Source: Mycogone perniciosa (lineage: Eukaryota > Ascomycota > Sordariomycetes > Hypocreales > Hypocreaceae). From it: 64,000 nucleotides of DNA. Position numbers and translations under genes: made by a program. The stretch is from contig JAOALB010000056.1 in NCBI GenBank assembly GCA_025331125.1, positions 186,001-250,000 of the forward strand. Direction: 5' to 3'. This document shows positions 1 through 12,200 of the stretch, piece by piece. Under the pieces are notes generated by a model. The model ran no database searches and had not been told where the DNA came from. It worked only from the letters and a program-made list of their open reading frames with translations. Position 1 is the stretch's first letter. Each line of letters opens with the position of its first letter.

Positions 1-347
1 TGTGCGTTCTCGTCATGATTGCTCAGGTAAGATATAATAATCCTTCTCGTGCGGTCTCGTTTTGGTTTCGCTAACATTAATCGCAGTTCTATACCGCCAT
101 TGCTGCCCCCCCTGGAAAGTCTGGCCTGGGCACTGTTGAGGGCTTCTTCAAGCAGTACCTGGCTTTCCCCGTTGTCATCTTCTTCTGGATTGTCGGATAC
201 CTGTGGAAGCGCGGAGGCTGGCTCAAGACTGAGCAGATGGATGTCGACACCGGTCGCCGTGAAGTTGACTGGGAGGATATCAACGCTTTCCGCGCCAAGC
301 AGGCCACCTGGCCTGCGTGGAGACGAATCCTTAGCGTCTTGTTCTAA
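1..347 (+). CDS. Amino-acid permease, C-terminal part (5' truncated by window)
   Basis: Only the last 94 residues are visible. Exon 1..26 joins exon 87..347 through an intron at 27..86 (donor GTAAGA, branch GCTAACAT, acceptor CGCAG); phase 0 gives a continuous frame ending in TAA. The joined peptide has a hydrophobic helix around FPVVIFFWIVGYLW, then the cytoplasmic tail typical of fungal amino-acid/polyamine permeases of the Gap1/Dip5 type (KRGGWLKTEQMDVDTGRRE, then a Trp-rich end). Such proteins are 12-TM proton symporters of the plasma membrane that import amino acids. Substrate cannot be told from the tail. The rest of the gene lies outside the window. Confidence 0.85.
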
Positions 348-3300
348 AGCGGTGGATTTGATTCGTCTGTTTTTTCTGTTGTTGTAATCCCCTGACCCTG
401 AGACAACCTGTCTTTAGTTGCAGATCGGAACGGCGCACCGGTGCCACTGAACGTGTTGGCATGTTGTGTCAGGGTCTGGGAGTTTAGATGGTTCGCATGT
501 CGTTATTTGATCCATACCCTCCTGTCATGACATCATTCTTCTGCACGCAATTAGCTTCTATTACAAAGATACCACAGTGGCTTGAATATCTAGTGAACTT
601 ACGAGGAATGGAATCAATGATATATAATGGTTTTAGAATTAATATCACTGACCAAATGACTTGTGAACCCGCCTGTATGCCTATGTGAGGGAGCATTTCT
701 TCGCAGGATAAAAGTCGTGGGCTTGTTTGTATGGCGAGTTGGTACAGGTATTCGGAGCGGTCGGTATCATGATCCTGACGGAAGATCTTTCATGGCGAGT
801 TTCTCAAAAGACATGGATGCTGGCCAACAAAGGAACAAATGTAGAGAGGCAAAATCATAATAAACGCTGAGCAAGAAAGCGAGAAAAAAAGGACGGTAGG
901 TCTTGAGTTTTTGTTTCTCGCGGGTGGATTCGTGATATCAGAGCTTCTCTGTCGTGATATATATCTTCCTGTTTTATATACCGTAGCAAGTGAGTGGGTT
1001 GGTGGAACTGTACTCGGTTTTATTGTTTCGGGGGGTTTTTCCTTTGCAGAGGCGCGCCTTCTGTCAAGATTTGGCGCGCCCTTCGACTCCCAGGTTCCAT
1101 TTGTTTTGTCATGCAGTGGGTCATATACATAATCCTTGGGCCTTTACCGTTGTGGGCTATCGGCTGTCATCTCCAACTAAGTTAGTTACTTGACAGAACC
1201 CAGGAGATACCTCAAGTCGTTGCGTGAATTGCGAGGGAAGTAAAGTACTGGAAGGTACTGCCTCGAATAACTTTGATCTGCGGGCGTGATTTGTGCTCTC
1301 AGACTATTGTCTCGTTTTGGAATATAAATTGAGCACTCTTTCAAGTTCGTATTAACAACGCACAATTCCAGGATGATGGATGAATTACTCAATAGCCGAT
1401 TCACGGTCTTTGGGTAGTTCTTGATGGAACTAGAGGGCATAAATACCATTGACACCACCAAGCTTGGCAGGTCTTCGTGAAGAGTAAAATGCTAAGAGAA
1501 AGCAAATCCAAATCACCCATAGCTTTTGAGAAGTAGAAAAGAGAATAACTCACGGCACTTCGTACATATGTATGGAGTAATAGTGCAAAAGTTTTCCTCT
1601 GGGCGGCATCATGTATGCAATGCTCTTGGCAACTGGAGCTTAATTTCTCGTCCCACTGTTCTTTGTTGCTCGGCTCTCTCTGGAAATTCCTAATTGGGTC
1701 TGGATAAGATGATCCTATCAGACCAAAAAATGACGGCGGTAATGCAAACCCGCGCTGTGGGTAACCATATGCCGTGAGAGGCCGAAGACCGGCAGAGGCG
1801 GCAGTCTATCTACATCTGACACGAGCAAACAATTTGCCAGTGTTATTGGTCAGCTCGGTTGCTTTTCGACTATAGAGGAAGCAGTGGATTATGGGGGCCA
1901 AAGTAAGGAGTGATATCGCAAGCAGAATGACAGCGTAGCTTCGTTCGATTCGTCAGAATCATAAAGACCTGGTTTGCTGGGAGTATGCCTATTCCTCATC
2001 ACCAAGTCAAGGCTCGATACAACCATGAAATCCAGGTCTAGATGGGCTATGTGAAGCGCCGACATTAGTCACTAGGGGATCCATTGTAAGTGTTTCTTCA
2101 CATACTACTCCCTTTTGTCATGGTATAGGGTAATGATAATGAAATGCTCTACGCCCAAGCAAAAATCCCCATGAGGCGTTATGTTACCTTTGCAGCAGTT
2201 GTGGGTAGGCTTATAGTCTACTACAAGAGGGCGCTTGACTATCCTTGCCTGATCGGAAGGCGATTGAAGGTAAACTACTATGTTCACGTGCACAATTATG
2301 TTTGTCTACTATGATTGAAAAGCTTTGTACTCCGTAGTATTATTCTGATTACTGTGAAGTCGGCTTGAAACGGAAGTAGGCACAAGTCGGTTCGGGTGAG
2401 CGATGCAAGTTTGGTAGAGGCGAGAGTAGAATAGCTAGCCCGAGTAGAAATGTGACCCAGGAACACGGTTCATCACTTTCATTAAAACGCTGAGAGTATA
2501 GTAACCATTTCATTTCCCCAGGTTGAGCTGTACTATACGCTCCCCGACTGTGATCGCATGGCGTGATATTGATCACTAGCCGACAAATCAACTGGTCTGC
2601 CCAATACAAGATAAGAACTTGATCATACAAAGTCATCACCTCATCAGAACTCTGAACTGGAATTTCTCTTCCACGATGAAAATAAAATAAAAACTGATAT
2701 CTCAGCTGGAAACAAACAATAGCATAATGCTGTAAGAGGATACGGCCATAATTTGTTATGAGCGGACCTTCCATAGGTCCAATCTGAGAATTCAGCTTAA
2801 TGCATAACTACTACTCCGGAATAGTGCTCGGAGAAGCTTTGCAGAAAAGGTCAATGGGCAATCACGCACTCAATAAAGAGTACGGTGTACTTCATAAAAA
2901 TAGAATTCCAAGTAATAGTAGTATGCACTCTGCTCATCTGATAATATATGGCTATGTACGGAGTAAGTCAGCTGACCTTAAAAGGATGCACGCGATGACA
3001 TGGAAGCGAAGGCTATCAAAGAGCCCTGAGGCTCAGCTTGATTTTACACAATGTAAACTCCAACAGCATCAGCTTTTCGGGCTCCCTCCCTCTCTACGCC
3101 AATAGATCCTCATTTGTCTACCATGATGCTCCTAATCCAGCTGGCATCGTCCAGGGCTGAAACAAACCTGGAAGCTCAGAGCAATGTCATCATCGTGCCT
3201 TCGCAGATCATCACCATTGCATCTTTCTGTCACGTTTCCTCATTGGCATCCTCGAGTTGTTGATCACGCGACTTGTTAGCAACCCTCCGCCTCTTTTTAA

Positions 3301-3545
3301 ATGCCACACAACCAGGAACCTGTTCGCCTAGTGAGTCTGATCCTTCGCCCGTTGTCACCTCAGTCCTGACAAATTTTAGTGCACGAGATTCCCAAACATG
3401 TGCCTGCTGACACTGTTGCCACTGTTCGCAGGGCTTATACAAGTCCCAATTCAGCATCACGATTTAAAAGACCACAAGGAATCTGACTCACGGGATATCT
3501 TACCGTCTGCCGTAAATTGACCACTGGCTGAGACCTCTTTTCAAG
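348..3545. other. Intergenic, about 3.2 kb, no supportable gene
   Basis: Relatively AT-rich. Open frames here (for example 2349..2774 minus and 2800..3105 plus) are short, low-complexity in hydropathy, and lack splice-supported extensions or recognisable motifs. It contains two GGCGCGCC palindromes 14 bp apart (1051..1058 and 1073..1080) and two copies of the dispersed TACGGAGTA motif (2328..2336, 2957..2965). The last few hundred bases presumably hold the promoter and 5' UTR of the APP1 gene. Confidence 0.5.
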
Positions 3546-4886
3546 ATGGACGATTCCGACTCAGACTTTATCCCATCCAAAATCGCCGGCGCGATGCAGC
3601 TCCGAACTAGACAAAAGCGAAAGTTCGACGAGGTTGAAGCGAAACTTCCAGACCAAAAAGCGCTCCAAGCATCGACGCTATCAGTGAGCGGTATCCTGAA
3701 TCGAATAATCAATCTGAACCCGTTTGGCAAAGCTGTGGCTAGAGGCGATGTGGTCTGGCTATTCGACAACACCGCCTTCAAGACTTCCGAAAGCGGACCA
3801 TGGCAGGCCGAGTTCGTTGCGGCTGTCTTTGAGCAAGAGGCCAAATGCCGGGTTGCCGATATGGTTGCTGGCGTTGCCAGTGCGGTAGGCCTGGCAGATG
3901 ATGCTGAGGAGCGCGACACGATTGAGGAGAGGTTGATGCCGTTTATGTGGGATATTCGACCAGCCAGGACCATTATGGCGGTTCAGGATGGCGGTGCTCT
4001 GAGGTTGGGCCCCACGGGATTCAATGGTATTTCAGCAAATGTTCTGAAACTGCCAGAAAATCGCAAGGGCTCCTTCGCCAAGACAACCGCGGATGTCACT
4101 GGCGGCGTCGAGGGCATATTGACAATGCACACTTACTTTGCCGGAATAGAGGGCTGGGGGGTCATATCCGGTAATGCGCCCTATTTTCATTATCTCTCAG
4201 AAAGCGTATTAATAAAGTTTATAGATATCGATGATACTATCAAAATCACATCGTCGAGTGACCCGGTAGGCATCCTCCGAGAGACCTTCGTCAACCAACC
4301 ATCACCAGTGCCTAGAATGCCCGAGCTCTACACAGATATCGAGTCATTCTTACCAAGGGATACGCCGTGGTTCTACCTTTCTGCTTCTCCCTACAACTTA
4401 TACCCGTTTCTCAAAGAGTTTCGAGACCAGTACTACCCACCAGGCACGCTCATATTGAGAGATTCGAGTTGGAAGACGGTATCGGGAATCCTTTCGGCAC
4501 TGACAATGGGTACCGAAGAGTACAAGCTGGATCGTATGAAAAAGATAAACTCGTGGTTGCCAAAGAGGAAGATGATTGTTATCGGTGATTCTACGCAGTC
4601 CGACCCGGAGGCATACGGCGAGATGTGCGTTATACCTGAAATCACAAGTTGCCAAACGGCGATAATGCTAACTCTGAATTATAGGTATCGAGCTGTTCCA
4701 GGTTGGATTAGATTGATTCTCATCCGCAAAGATACCGACTCGGCAGCTTTTGGCCTTGAAGAGAAGAACGAGCCGAAGAGGTTTGAGAGGGCTTTCAAGG
4801 GTATACCCAGGGATGCCTGGCATGTCTTTGAAGATCCAGCCGAGTGTCTAGATATTGTAAATGATGCTGTGGGGAGGAATGGATAG
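3546..4886 (+). CDS. APP1-type phosphatidate phosphatase (DUF2183 catalytic domain)
   Basis: Exons 3546..4170, 4225..4624 and 4685..4886 give 408 residues. The reading frame is open straight through both introns (54 and 60 nt, multiples of three without a stop), so the uninterrupted frame of 446 codons is misleading. Removing 4171..4224 creates SDIDDTIK (Asp about 209-212), the HAD-like DxDxT catalytic motif. Removing 4625..4684 creates SDPEAYGEMYRAVPGW, as in the family. Other hallmarks are LSASPYNLYPFL and the IGDSTQSDP block. Yeast App1 is a Mg-dependent phosphatidate phosphatase that acts at endocytic and actin-patch membranes to make diacylglycerol. The N-terminus is acidic (MDDSDSDF). 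The start ATG is the first in frame. Confidence 0.9.
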   Translation: MDDSDSDFIPSKIAGAMQLRTRQKRKFDEVEAKLPDQKALQASTLSVSGILNRIINLNPFGKAVARGDVVWLFDNTAFKTSESGPWQAEFVAAVFEQEAKCRVADMVAGVASAVGLADDAEERDTIEERLMPFMWDIRPARTIMAVQDGGALRLGPTGFNGISANVLKLPENRKGSFAKTTADVTGGVEGILTMHTYFAGIEGWGVISGNAPYFHYLSESVLIKFIDIDDTIKITSSSDPVGILRETFVNQPSPVPRMPELYTDIESFLPRDTPWFYLSASPYNLYPFLKEFRDQYYPPGTLILRDSSWKTVSGILSALTMGTEEYKLDRMKKINSWLPKRKMIVIGDSTQSDPEAYGEMCVIPEITSCQTAIMLTLNYRYRAVPGWIRLILIRKDTDSAAFGLEEKNEPKRFERAFKGIPRDAWHVFEDPAECLDIVNDAVGRNG

Positions 4887-5386
4887 ACTCTTAGATAGAC
4901 GGTGGGATTGATTGGGTTCTATGTACTATTGTCTCGAGTGATGACGGCGTTTTGAACTATATGGAGTTCTTGGCCGATGCTTAGGTTTGCTGTGTAAAGT
5001 GGTATTGGAGAGTAATAATAGTTCATCATTGAAGATGCGCTTCAGCGTATCGCATGTTAGTCCAGCTCAGCGTCGTCCTGAATATATCATCAAGTGCAAT
5101 TCTCTTCCTCAATATCTGATTGCACCCATTTAGTTATCTATCCCTTCCCAAATCCAAAATGATATGTGTGTATACTTCTCCCAGAGCGGAATGGACTCAC
5201 AGTCCAAAACACTAGTGAGCCTGCACTGATTGTATACGGGCATACAGCTATATATCTTAAAACTTTCGCATCCCATTATAGTAATCCGTAGTCCAAGAAC
5301 GCCCTTCGCCGACCTCTATGCAGTAAACATGAATTCCCCCTTGCGAAAAAGAAAGAAGAAGAAAAAAAAACATGGCTTTCCAAAAC
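4887..5386. other. Convergent 3' intergenic region
   Basis: This 500-bp spacer lies between the stop codons of two converging genes and should hold both polyadenylation regions. A purine-rich run with a 9-A stretch lies at about 5347..5370, just beyond the minus-strand stop. No gene is seen. Confidence 0.5.
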
Positions 5387-6984
5387 CTATGGCGCAAATA
5401 GTTGCTCCCGTACTGAATCAGCAGACTTTTTGGCAAGTTGTTCTATCGCTCGCCCCCCCAGGGTAAAGTCGTCATAGAAGAGATGGTTACTCGGCATGTC
5501 ACATTCGTCAGTGCTACTGTTCGCATTGACGCCGACGATGGCCCTGTGATCTGCAACACATGGCGTCCAGACGTCGAAAAATCGCATTGCACCTTCGGCG
5601 GGCATCGTCCCTCGGCCTCGGCCATCCTTCAGGCCCGACCTTCGCATTTCCTCCTCAGTCATCGAGTCTACGACACTGATTGCCAAGTTCGTTTGCAGTC
5701 CTGCCCTCCGCGGATAAGGTGCATATACAATATCTGCAGATTTATCCTCTTTGCTCCCTTGCTCCTGTCTAGGCCGAACAGCTGCAGGGACATGTTGGAG
5801 TAGCGAGTCCGACTCTCCTGTTGGCACCTCAACAGCCACATCAATACCCTCCTCTTCGATGTCCTCAGGCTTAGAATTCTCCTTCTTTCGCCACTCGAAT
5901 AACTGCTTAGAGACTTGTGAATTCCATCGCTGGGTCAAATAGGCTGCGTTACGTAGCTGCACACCTCTTGATTGCGGCATTGATGGCAAGGGTCGTTTTT
6001 GCCAACCAGGTGTGAGGGAGATGTCGAAAAGATTTGGGATGATGACCCGGAAACTTTCCAGGGTGCGTGTGTCCACCTTATTGGGATCTTGTTGATTGAG
6101 GGCTTGTATCTCTGCGTTGCTGGCATTGGACCAGAAATCGGAGAAGGCGATTGAGCTGGGATTCAGCGACTTTCGGTAAAGCAGCTCAATCTGAGTAAAC
6201 ATATGTATGATGAAATTATCGACGAGCTTCTCGCCTGACTTCCGTGATAGGGCAGACAGGTTCCAAATATCCCATGTGCCGAATGTGAATACCCAGAGGG
6301 TCTCGCGACTCGCGACCTGTGGACGGGGCATAGAAAGAAATGCCTTCACTTGCGCTTCCAAATCAGGCGTGCCCGTCGGCACTGGGTATTGATCAAGAAC
6401 GTAAAAGTTATCGCTGGCAGGACTGGCGGTAATGTTTGCCTCTTTATTGAGGTCGCCCAAGGACTTCAGCTCATTGGCATATATGCTATTGGATATCAAG
6501 CCGGGTTGCCGCTCGACGGGAGGAACAAAGGAAAGCAGCGATGAGCAATTGAGCTAGGTGGGTATATATATCAGCGTTTCAAGTAGTTTTGGGGGAGATA
6601 TTTATCGCCTTCGTTTACCTGTTTACATAGCTGCTCTGGCCAAGTTGGCCTCGAATGATTGGCATTGGCTGCGCTGCCAAGTACATCCTGGGAGCCAAAA
6701 ACCACAATTCTCAGGTCGCTGGGAAGGCCAGCGGATTTAGAAGTGGTGGACCAGCTGAGAATCGTCTGGTAGCTATCGGCGAATCCCAAAGGCACCAAGC
6801 AGAAGATAATGAGTATAAGGAACGCAACCGCAGTGATCTGGAGTATGGAGCGGGGGCCGCCTCGCCATATACGATGGGAGTAGACGACAAATAGCGCCTT
6901 CACTCGAGGACCCCATTTCGACAAGCTGCCATCAAGAAGCTGATAGTTATGGGATTTGATTATTGACCGTAGAGAACCGATCAT
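5387..6984 (-). CDS. Membrane-anchored SGNH/GDSL hydrolase-like fungal protein
   Basis: Exons 6984..6619 and 6553..5387 give 510 residues. The intron 6554..6618 (donor GTAAAC, acceptor ACCTAG) joins WPEQLCKQ to LNCSSLLSFVPP. The frame extends upstream but only with a GTG, so the ATG at 6984 is chosen. A hydrophobic segment at about residues 47-67 (SILQITAVAFLILIIF) looks like a signal anchor, placing the rest in the secretory lumen or outside. The following RIVVFGSQD, RPTWPEQLC, ISNSIYANEL and WVFTFGTWDIWNLSAL blocks match fungal SGNH-type proteins. The usual GDS nucleophile block reads GSQD, so catalytic activity is uncertain. Late residues include FFDVWTPC followed by ADH, a possible block V. 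Substrate unknown. Confidence 0.72.
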
Positions 6985-9278
6985 GTTGTTACAACAAGCA
7001 CTGAGACGGAGTAGATTGGATTGAATTGAGAAGTCTGGGAAGGACACGCGCGAACGAGAGGGAAAAGAGGTGTCTCAAGGAGCAAACAGGCTCCTTGGAT
7101 GTGCAGGTGGCTGAGCAATTGGCATACGATAAGCCAAGCGCCAAGCAGGTTCGGGGAAAGAGGACAGGCGAATCATATGTAGTAGTAGTAGTAGTACTCC
7201 GTAATGACAGCGAGTGGTATCAATAACGGGAAACGACTGTGTGATTGACAAAATGGGTATGTAGGATCTATAATACGAAGTAAGTTGAAGGGATATTGAC
7301 GCGCACAAAGGGCTGAAGTCTAGAAGGAAAAGGGCAGGCCAGCCACTCAAACCAGATGGCCGTAGGCTCGATATCCCTGTCACACAACGGCTCTCACGGC
7401 AATCCTGCAGCAATAATAGGAGCTGTCAGCTTCTAGTCCATTGAACCATCAAAACTACGGGGCTTAACGACCCAATTCCAATAGTAAATACTGCTAATAA
7501 AAAGTCTGGAGCGATATGGAGCACTTCAGTGCCGCCTTGGCATTTCTTGATGCCGCAAATGCCGTTTGGGCGTCTGATAAGTCGCTGGCGAAGCGCCGTG
7601 GCCGCAGCTATTTTTACTTGAGGCAGAGCAGACACTACTCCGTAGTCATTTTATCATAGTCAGTGGAAGCAAGATGTTTTATCTTGCTTGCGTGTTCGTG
7701 CCTCTAAATCTGTCGTGTGCAACTGGCGCCAGTTATGGCAAACAGCGTCCAAAGCCTAAGAGTCGGCTCAATGACGACAGACAAGTCAGGTAGCAGTATC
7801 TGGGTCTGCATCTTTCTTGGCATACGTATGGGTTGCGACGCTTATTGTGGGATATTTCCCATAACTTGCTTTGATACCGCGTGCTGTCTATTTACGCCTC
7901 CTCTTCAATCACACCATCTGGAAAACAGGCACGCGGCACAAATCTTCGGCCTTACGTGCGAGTGGCTGTGCAACAGAACTGTAGGCGCACTGCACCCGTT
8001 CAAGGCGATTTACGGATATTTGCCGAGGAGCGGGAGAACGTTCCACAACATCGTGAAGCTGGTGTCCATGGCAAATGCTGCCAAGCAAGATGCATGCATC
8101 AGAGAAATCCCCAAAGATGCGGCGACCAATTAATAATATACTTGTCGGCCCTCAAGAACAGGCAAAGCCAATAATGCCTACTCCCAAGCTATCAAAAACC
8201 GACCAAAATAATTCTAAAAGCTACTGGTTGGGAGTTTGGTGTCGCTTTTTTTAAAAAAAAAAACGCAACCGCCCATTAAGTAATTCCACTATTAATAACC
8301 TAATGGTTCAACAGGAATGTTGGTGAGATTGCCTTGCCTTGTAGCATTATGCAGATTTGTCTCAGACCCGGGAGATCCGCTGGGAGTACTCCGTAATACT
8401 ACTCCGTACTGAAGAAGGGATGCATAACGTGGGAATTAGCTATGGAAACCACAATATTGGAAGGGGTCTATTGCAACTATTACAAGACCAATCGATAATG
8501 AGGGAGAAGCTCAGGTATGCATTCAACCTTACGGAGTATTGTTCGTGAATTTGTCCCCTAGAGTTGAAGGGAGAGCTACCCACGATATGATGAAGATGTT
8601 CCATTCAATACTACTCCGTAAATGACAACATTTATGCCATGGTCTGTACGTGTAGCTGATGAAGAAACCTTCATTTTGCCCGTTTCTGGATTCTTCTTTT
8701 TTCCGAAGACAGCATGTTTTATATCCGTAATTTCCGACATACCTACTCGTACGAGTAACCAACCGGTTCGGGGAGTATTAATTCAGAATCCCTTTCAATG
8801 TTGACTCCTCGAACGCGGTGCGCACGTGGGTTAAGAGACATTGTGATGTAAGCGGGATATTTATGGGCCATCCCACTACTACTACTACTACCCACCTCCG
8901 TGACCTTGCGGCTAGAATCGTGTCGTCGCACAGCCTCTTCACGCCCAAGTCCTTCCTTCAGATCAAAGCATTGCGTTAAGCCTCTATCGACGCTTCTATT
9001 GGGACAAAACAAAGGATTTAATAATCAAAGGGGGACTCCGAATTTGCAAGCCATCGTTTTTGTTGCTCTGCTGTAGCGCGCCACCATTTCGAGAGACCGA
9101 CGTCCCCCTCCTCGCGATATCAACAATGCATGGGCTTTGGGACCGCGAGCTATTATGATCGCGCCAGAATCGCTTTTGTGCCCGCCTAATCTCGATCCCT
9201 TTGCGCGCCTCGGCCATATGAAACCGAATTTCCGCCACTATCCTATGACCTGAGCCTCGAAAGCTCTGCAACACGGCA
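6985..9278. other. Divergent intergenic region, 2.3 kb
   Basis: It separates a minus-strand gene from a plus-strand gene and so contains both promoters. It holds five copies of TACTCCGTA (7195, 7636, 8387, 8400 and 8612), a short AGT trinucleotide run next to the first, and an ACT run at about 8876..8892. The longest open frame (7717..8133, 138 codons) shows no domain, no splice-supported extension and an odd Cys-rich composition, so it is not called. Confidence 0.5.
8387..8408. repeat. Double TACTCCGTA motif
   Basis: Two copies of the 9-mer lie 4 bp apart (8387..8395 and 8400..8408), part of a dispersed family found at 21 or more intergenic sites in this window. Confidence 0.8.
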
Positions 9279-12200
9279 ATGTTGTCCCACCTGCGCTTCC
9301 ACCGACGAGGGGCATCGAATCCAACGTCGCCAGCGCCCGATCAAGCATCTCCCTCCCCTCTCAGCAGTCAACAGTCACCTTTTACTCCTGAAGCAGGATC
9401 TCCATTGGATGGACAACTGTCATCTGCTGGCTCCTCCTTCTTACCTCCGACACTGCCACCAATCACCCGGGTGACGTCAACAGAAACCAACCAGGGATCC
9501 GATGAGCGACACGATGCTGAGAAGGCAACTAAGCCGGACAGTCGGCCGCCTCAGGCCTTGCGGTATCCCTACAATAAAGAGACCGGATTCATTGGCGGTG
9601 TTGCCTTACGGAACTATCAGCGCGACGTGGAGGGGCGGCCTGATGACCGCAGTCGGAACCAGCGTCCCAAACCTGCCGCGATCAATACCGATCTTTCAAC
9701 AAGACCCCCGCCGCAACTGTTGAACAGTGCTAAGTCGGTCAAATCTTTCAGTCCACCAACTAATATGCAGAGCGCTTCTTCAGCAGTCCCCTCACAACGA
9801 CCCTCCGGGTCACGCTTTATCAGTGAACCCCCACCGACATCTTCAAGGAACATGGCGACGATTGAGCCCCAGAAAGGAAAGAAAGGCTTGCCATTCCTTA
9901 AGAATCCCATGTCTACATTGTTATTGAGAAGGAAGGCCAACCAGAGCACACCGAGCATTCTGCCTCTTCCCCTGAGCAGCCGTTCAGAAGAGCCCACATA
10001 TGATCCCCGTATAAAGGGTACGAGGGTCCATGACTTCAGTGCGCCGAGACGCAGGAACAATATACCCACAAATGATACTGTCGCAATCCGCTCTGCTTCT
10101 CGGACCAATCTTTCTGCGGAACCAGACAATCGACAAAGCCCCGTAACTGACAGTCGAGACAACTCATTGGCAGTGGGTCAACATGACCGTCACTTGAGCA
10201 ATGCATCTGATTCCGCGCGCCGCGCATCTGTGGGTACTGCCTCCCAGCCCATCGCCCAGTCGAGCGTTTCCTCGATTGGAACAAAGTCATCGTCTACGGA
10301 GTTGGTTTTACCACCCAACGACCGGCCGGCACCTCCAGTACCTCCAAAGGATGATATCGCGATGCCATCATCACAAATAAATGCCTCGGGAACTTCTCAG
10401 GACGCAGAAGTCCTCGCTAAGACTGCCGGATCTACACGAACCTCCCGCTCGAGAAATGTTTCGCTTTCGTCTATCCCAAAACATTTGAAGAGTACGTCCT
10501 CGCGATTCAGCTTTGATATGATAGGAGCTGCAAAACAAGAGAAGCTTCTTGAAGAAAGACATCGACAGCGCGAACTGGACAAGAAAGCTGCCCTTAAGGA
10601 CTCAAGAGATTCTCAGTTTGATGAGTTTGACGAGGACGCATTTGACTATGACGCCATGATGGATGATGACGGACTAGAGGAGAAAATCCCAGGAATTAAT
10701 GCCGACTTTGACGAAGATGATCAATTTGTCGATGACCAATATCTTGAAGACGAATATGCTGAAAATCAAGAAGACCCTGACAACGACCAGGAGAACTTTG
10801 CGGGCTTCGTGTTTCAACGATCCAATCCGGTCTCATCTGTAACGAGTCCAGGAATGATGGCAACGCCGAGAGATACTGAAGGGAAAGTCATTGGTTTCGC
10901 CATGACGAAGGACACACCGAGCCTCCCGAATTTCCCATTGTCGCCTGAATCAAATACACTGTCCTGGAATCATGGACTTGGAGTCCAGGTTTCTGGCCTA
11001 GGGATTCAGGGCATGGACATATCGGACGCTTCCAAACAAACCGAGACAAAAGATTGTCCAGTCTCACAACCTACCTCCTCTGACCTCCCGGCTAGCGCCC
11101 CTCGCACTATGGGACATGATGATTTATACTTCGACGATGGCATGGGTGGATTTGGGAATGTATTTGCCGAAGACTTGGCCACTGAGCCCGAAGCCGATGG
11201 AGTTCCGTTTGATGAATCAATATTTGATAACGATGACACTGACCAATTTGGTCGACCAGTTCCTGGAGCCTTTGCGAGGGCCCAGTCCCTTCGGCTGACA
11301 ACCAAGCGGGAGTCAGTGAGGCGAGAGTCCGATATGACGTCCCGGTTGTCGGCACAATCAAGGATCTCGCAATCAACGGCTCATACTTCGCTCAGTATCG
11401 AGGCTCATCAGTCTACAAGTGAGGAAGTTGCCAAGGCTACAAATCTTTCGCCACCAATAAATGGTAACTCTACTGTTGCACCTCAATCTGCTCCACCCAA
11501 TGGGGATTTTGTAGCCGAGTATCAGGCTGCTCTCGCTGCCGCTGCGTATAAAGCAGCGGCATCGGGTAAGTTCGAGCGGAGTCTGTCGCCGTCACAAGAC
11601 GGGGCGGATAACAAGGCTGAACTCTCCATAAAACCCCTGGATTCAGAGTTACATGATGATTACGATGACTACGGGTACTCCTACGATGACATGAACGATT
11701 TTGAACTGGATGACGATGCCATCATCGCTGAAGCGAATGCTAGCGCTTTAGCTAATGATTCAGATGGGTGGTATGGACAGGAATTTGGTTTCTACGCCAC
11801 CCCAGCAAACCATCACAGTTCTCATAATTCAGTATCGAGCTTGGAGGATTTCGGGTACGCGAACGGCGGCTTCTTCGGCCCCAAAGGATCAAGTGGCTTG
11901 AATCGCAGTACAAGCGGCCGAGTAGTGTCGAGAGAACCAAATCTGACACCTATCACGGAACGATCTGAGTATTCAAATCGCAACTCTGTTATGAGCCTTG
12001 GCATGCCGCCCATGAGCGGGACACCAACCATCCAAAGCCCTGGACTTGCCCAGCTCGCTATGATGGCTGACCGAGGTGATGATCAAATGACTCTATCCGC
12101 TCTTCTTCGACTACGTACCAAGACATGGGGAGGCTCCCAAGCAAGCCTGGTCTCCAGTAAGGATGGATCTCCAAGGTCTGAGAGAGGAGAAACCCCTGGC

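Noticed and set aside
2349..2774. Minus-strand 141-codon frame in the left spacer
   Set aside because: AT-rich chance frame with no family resemblance and no supporting signals.
7717..8133. Plus-strand 138-codon frame in the 7.0-9.3 kb spacer
   Set aside because: It has no motif and odd residue use. It is not a convincing secreted protein because no N-terminal signal peptide is present.
9617..10162. Minus-strand 181-codon frame within the large disordered-protein gene
   Set aside because: It is antisense to a continuous 1150-codon exon with no independent support.
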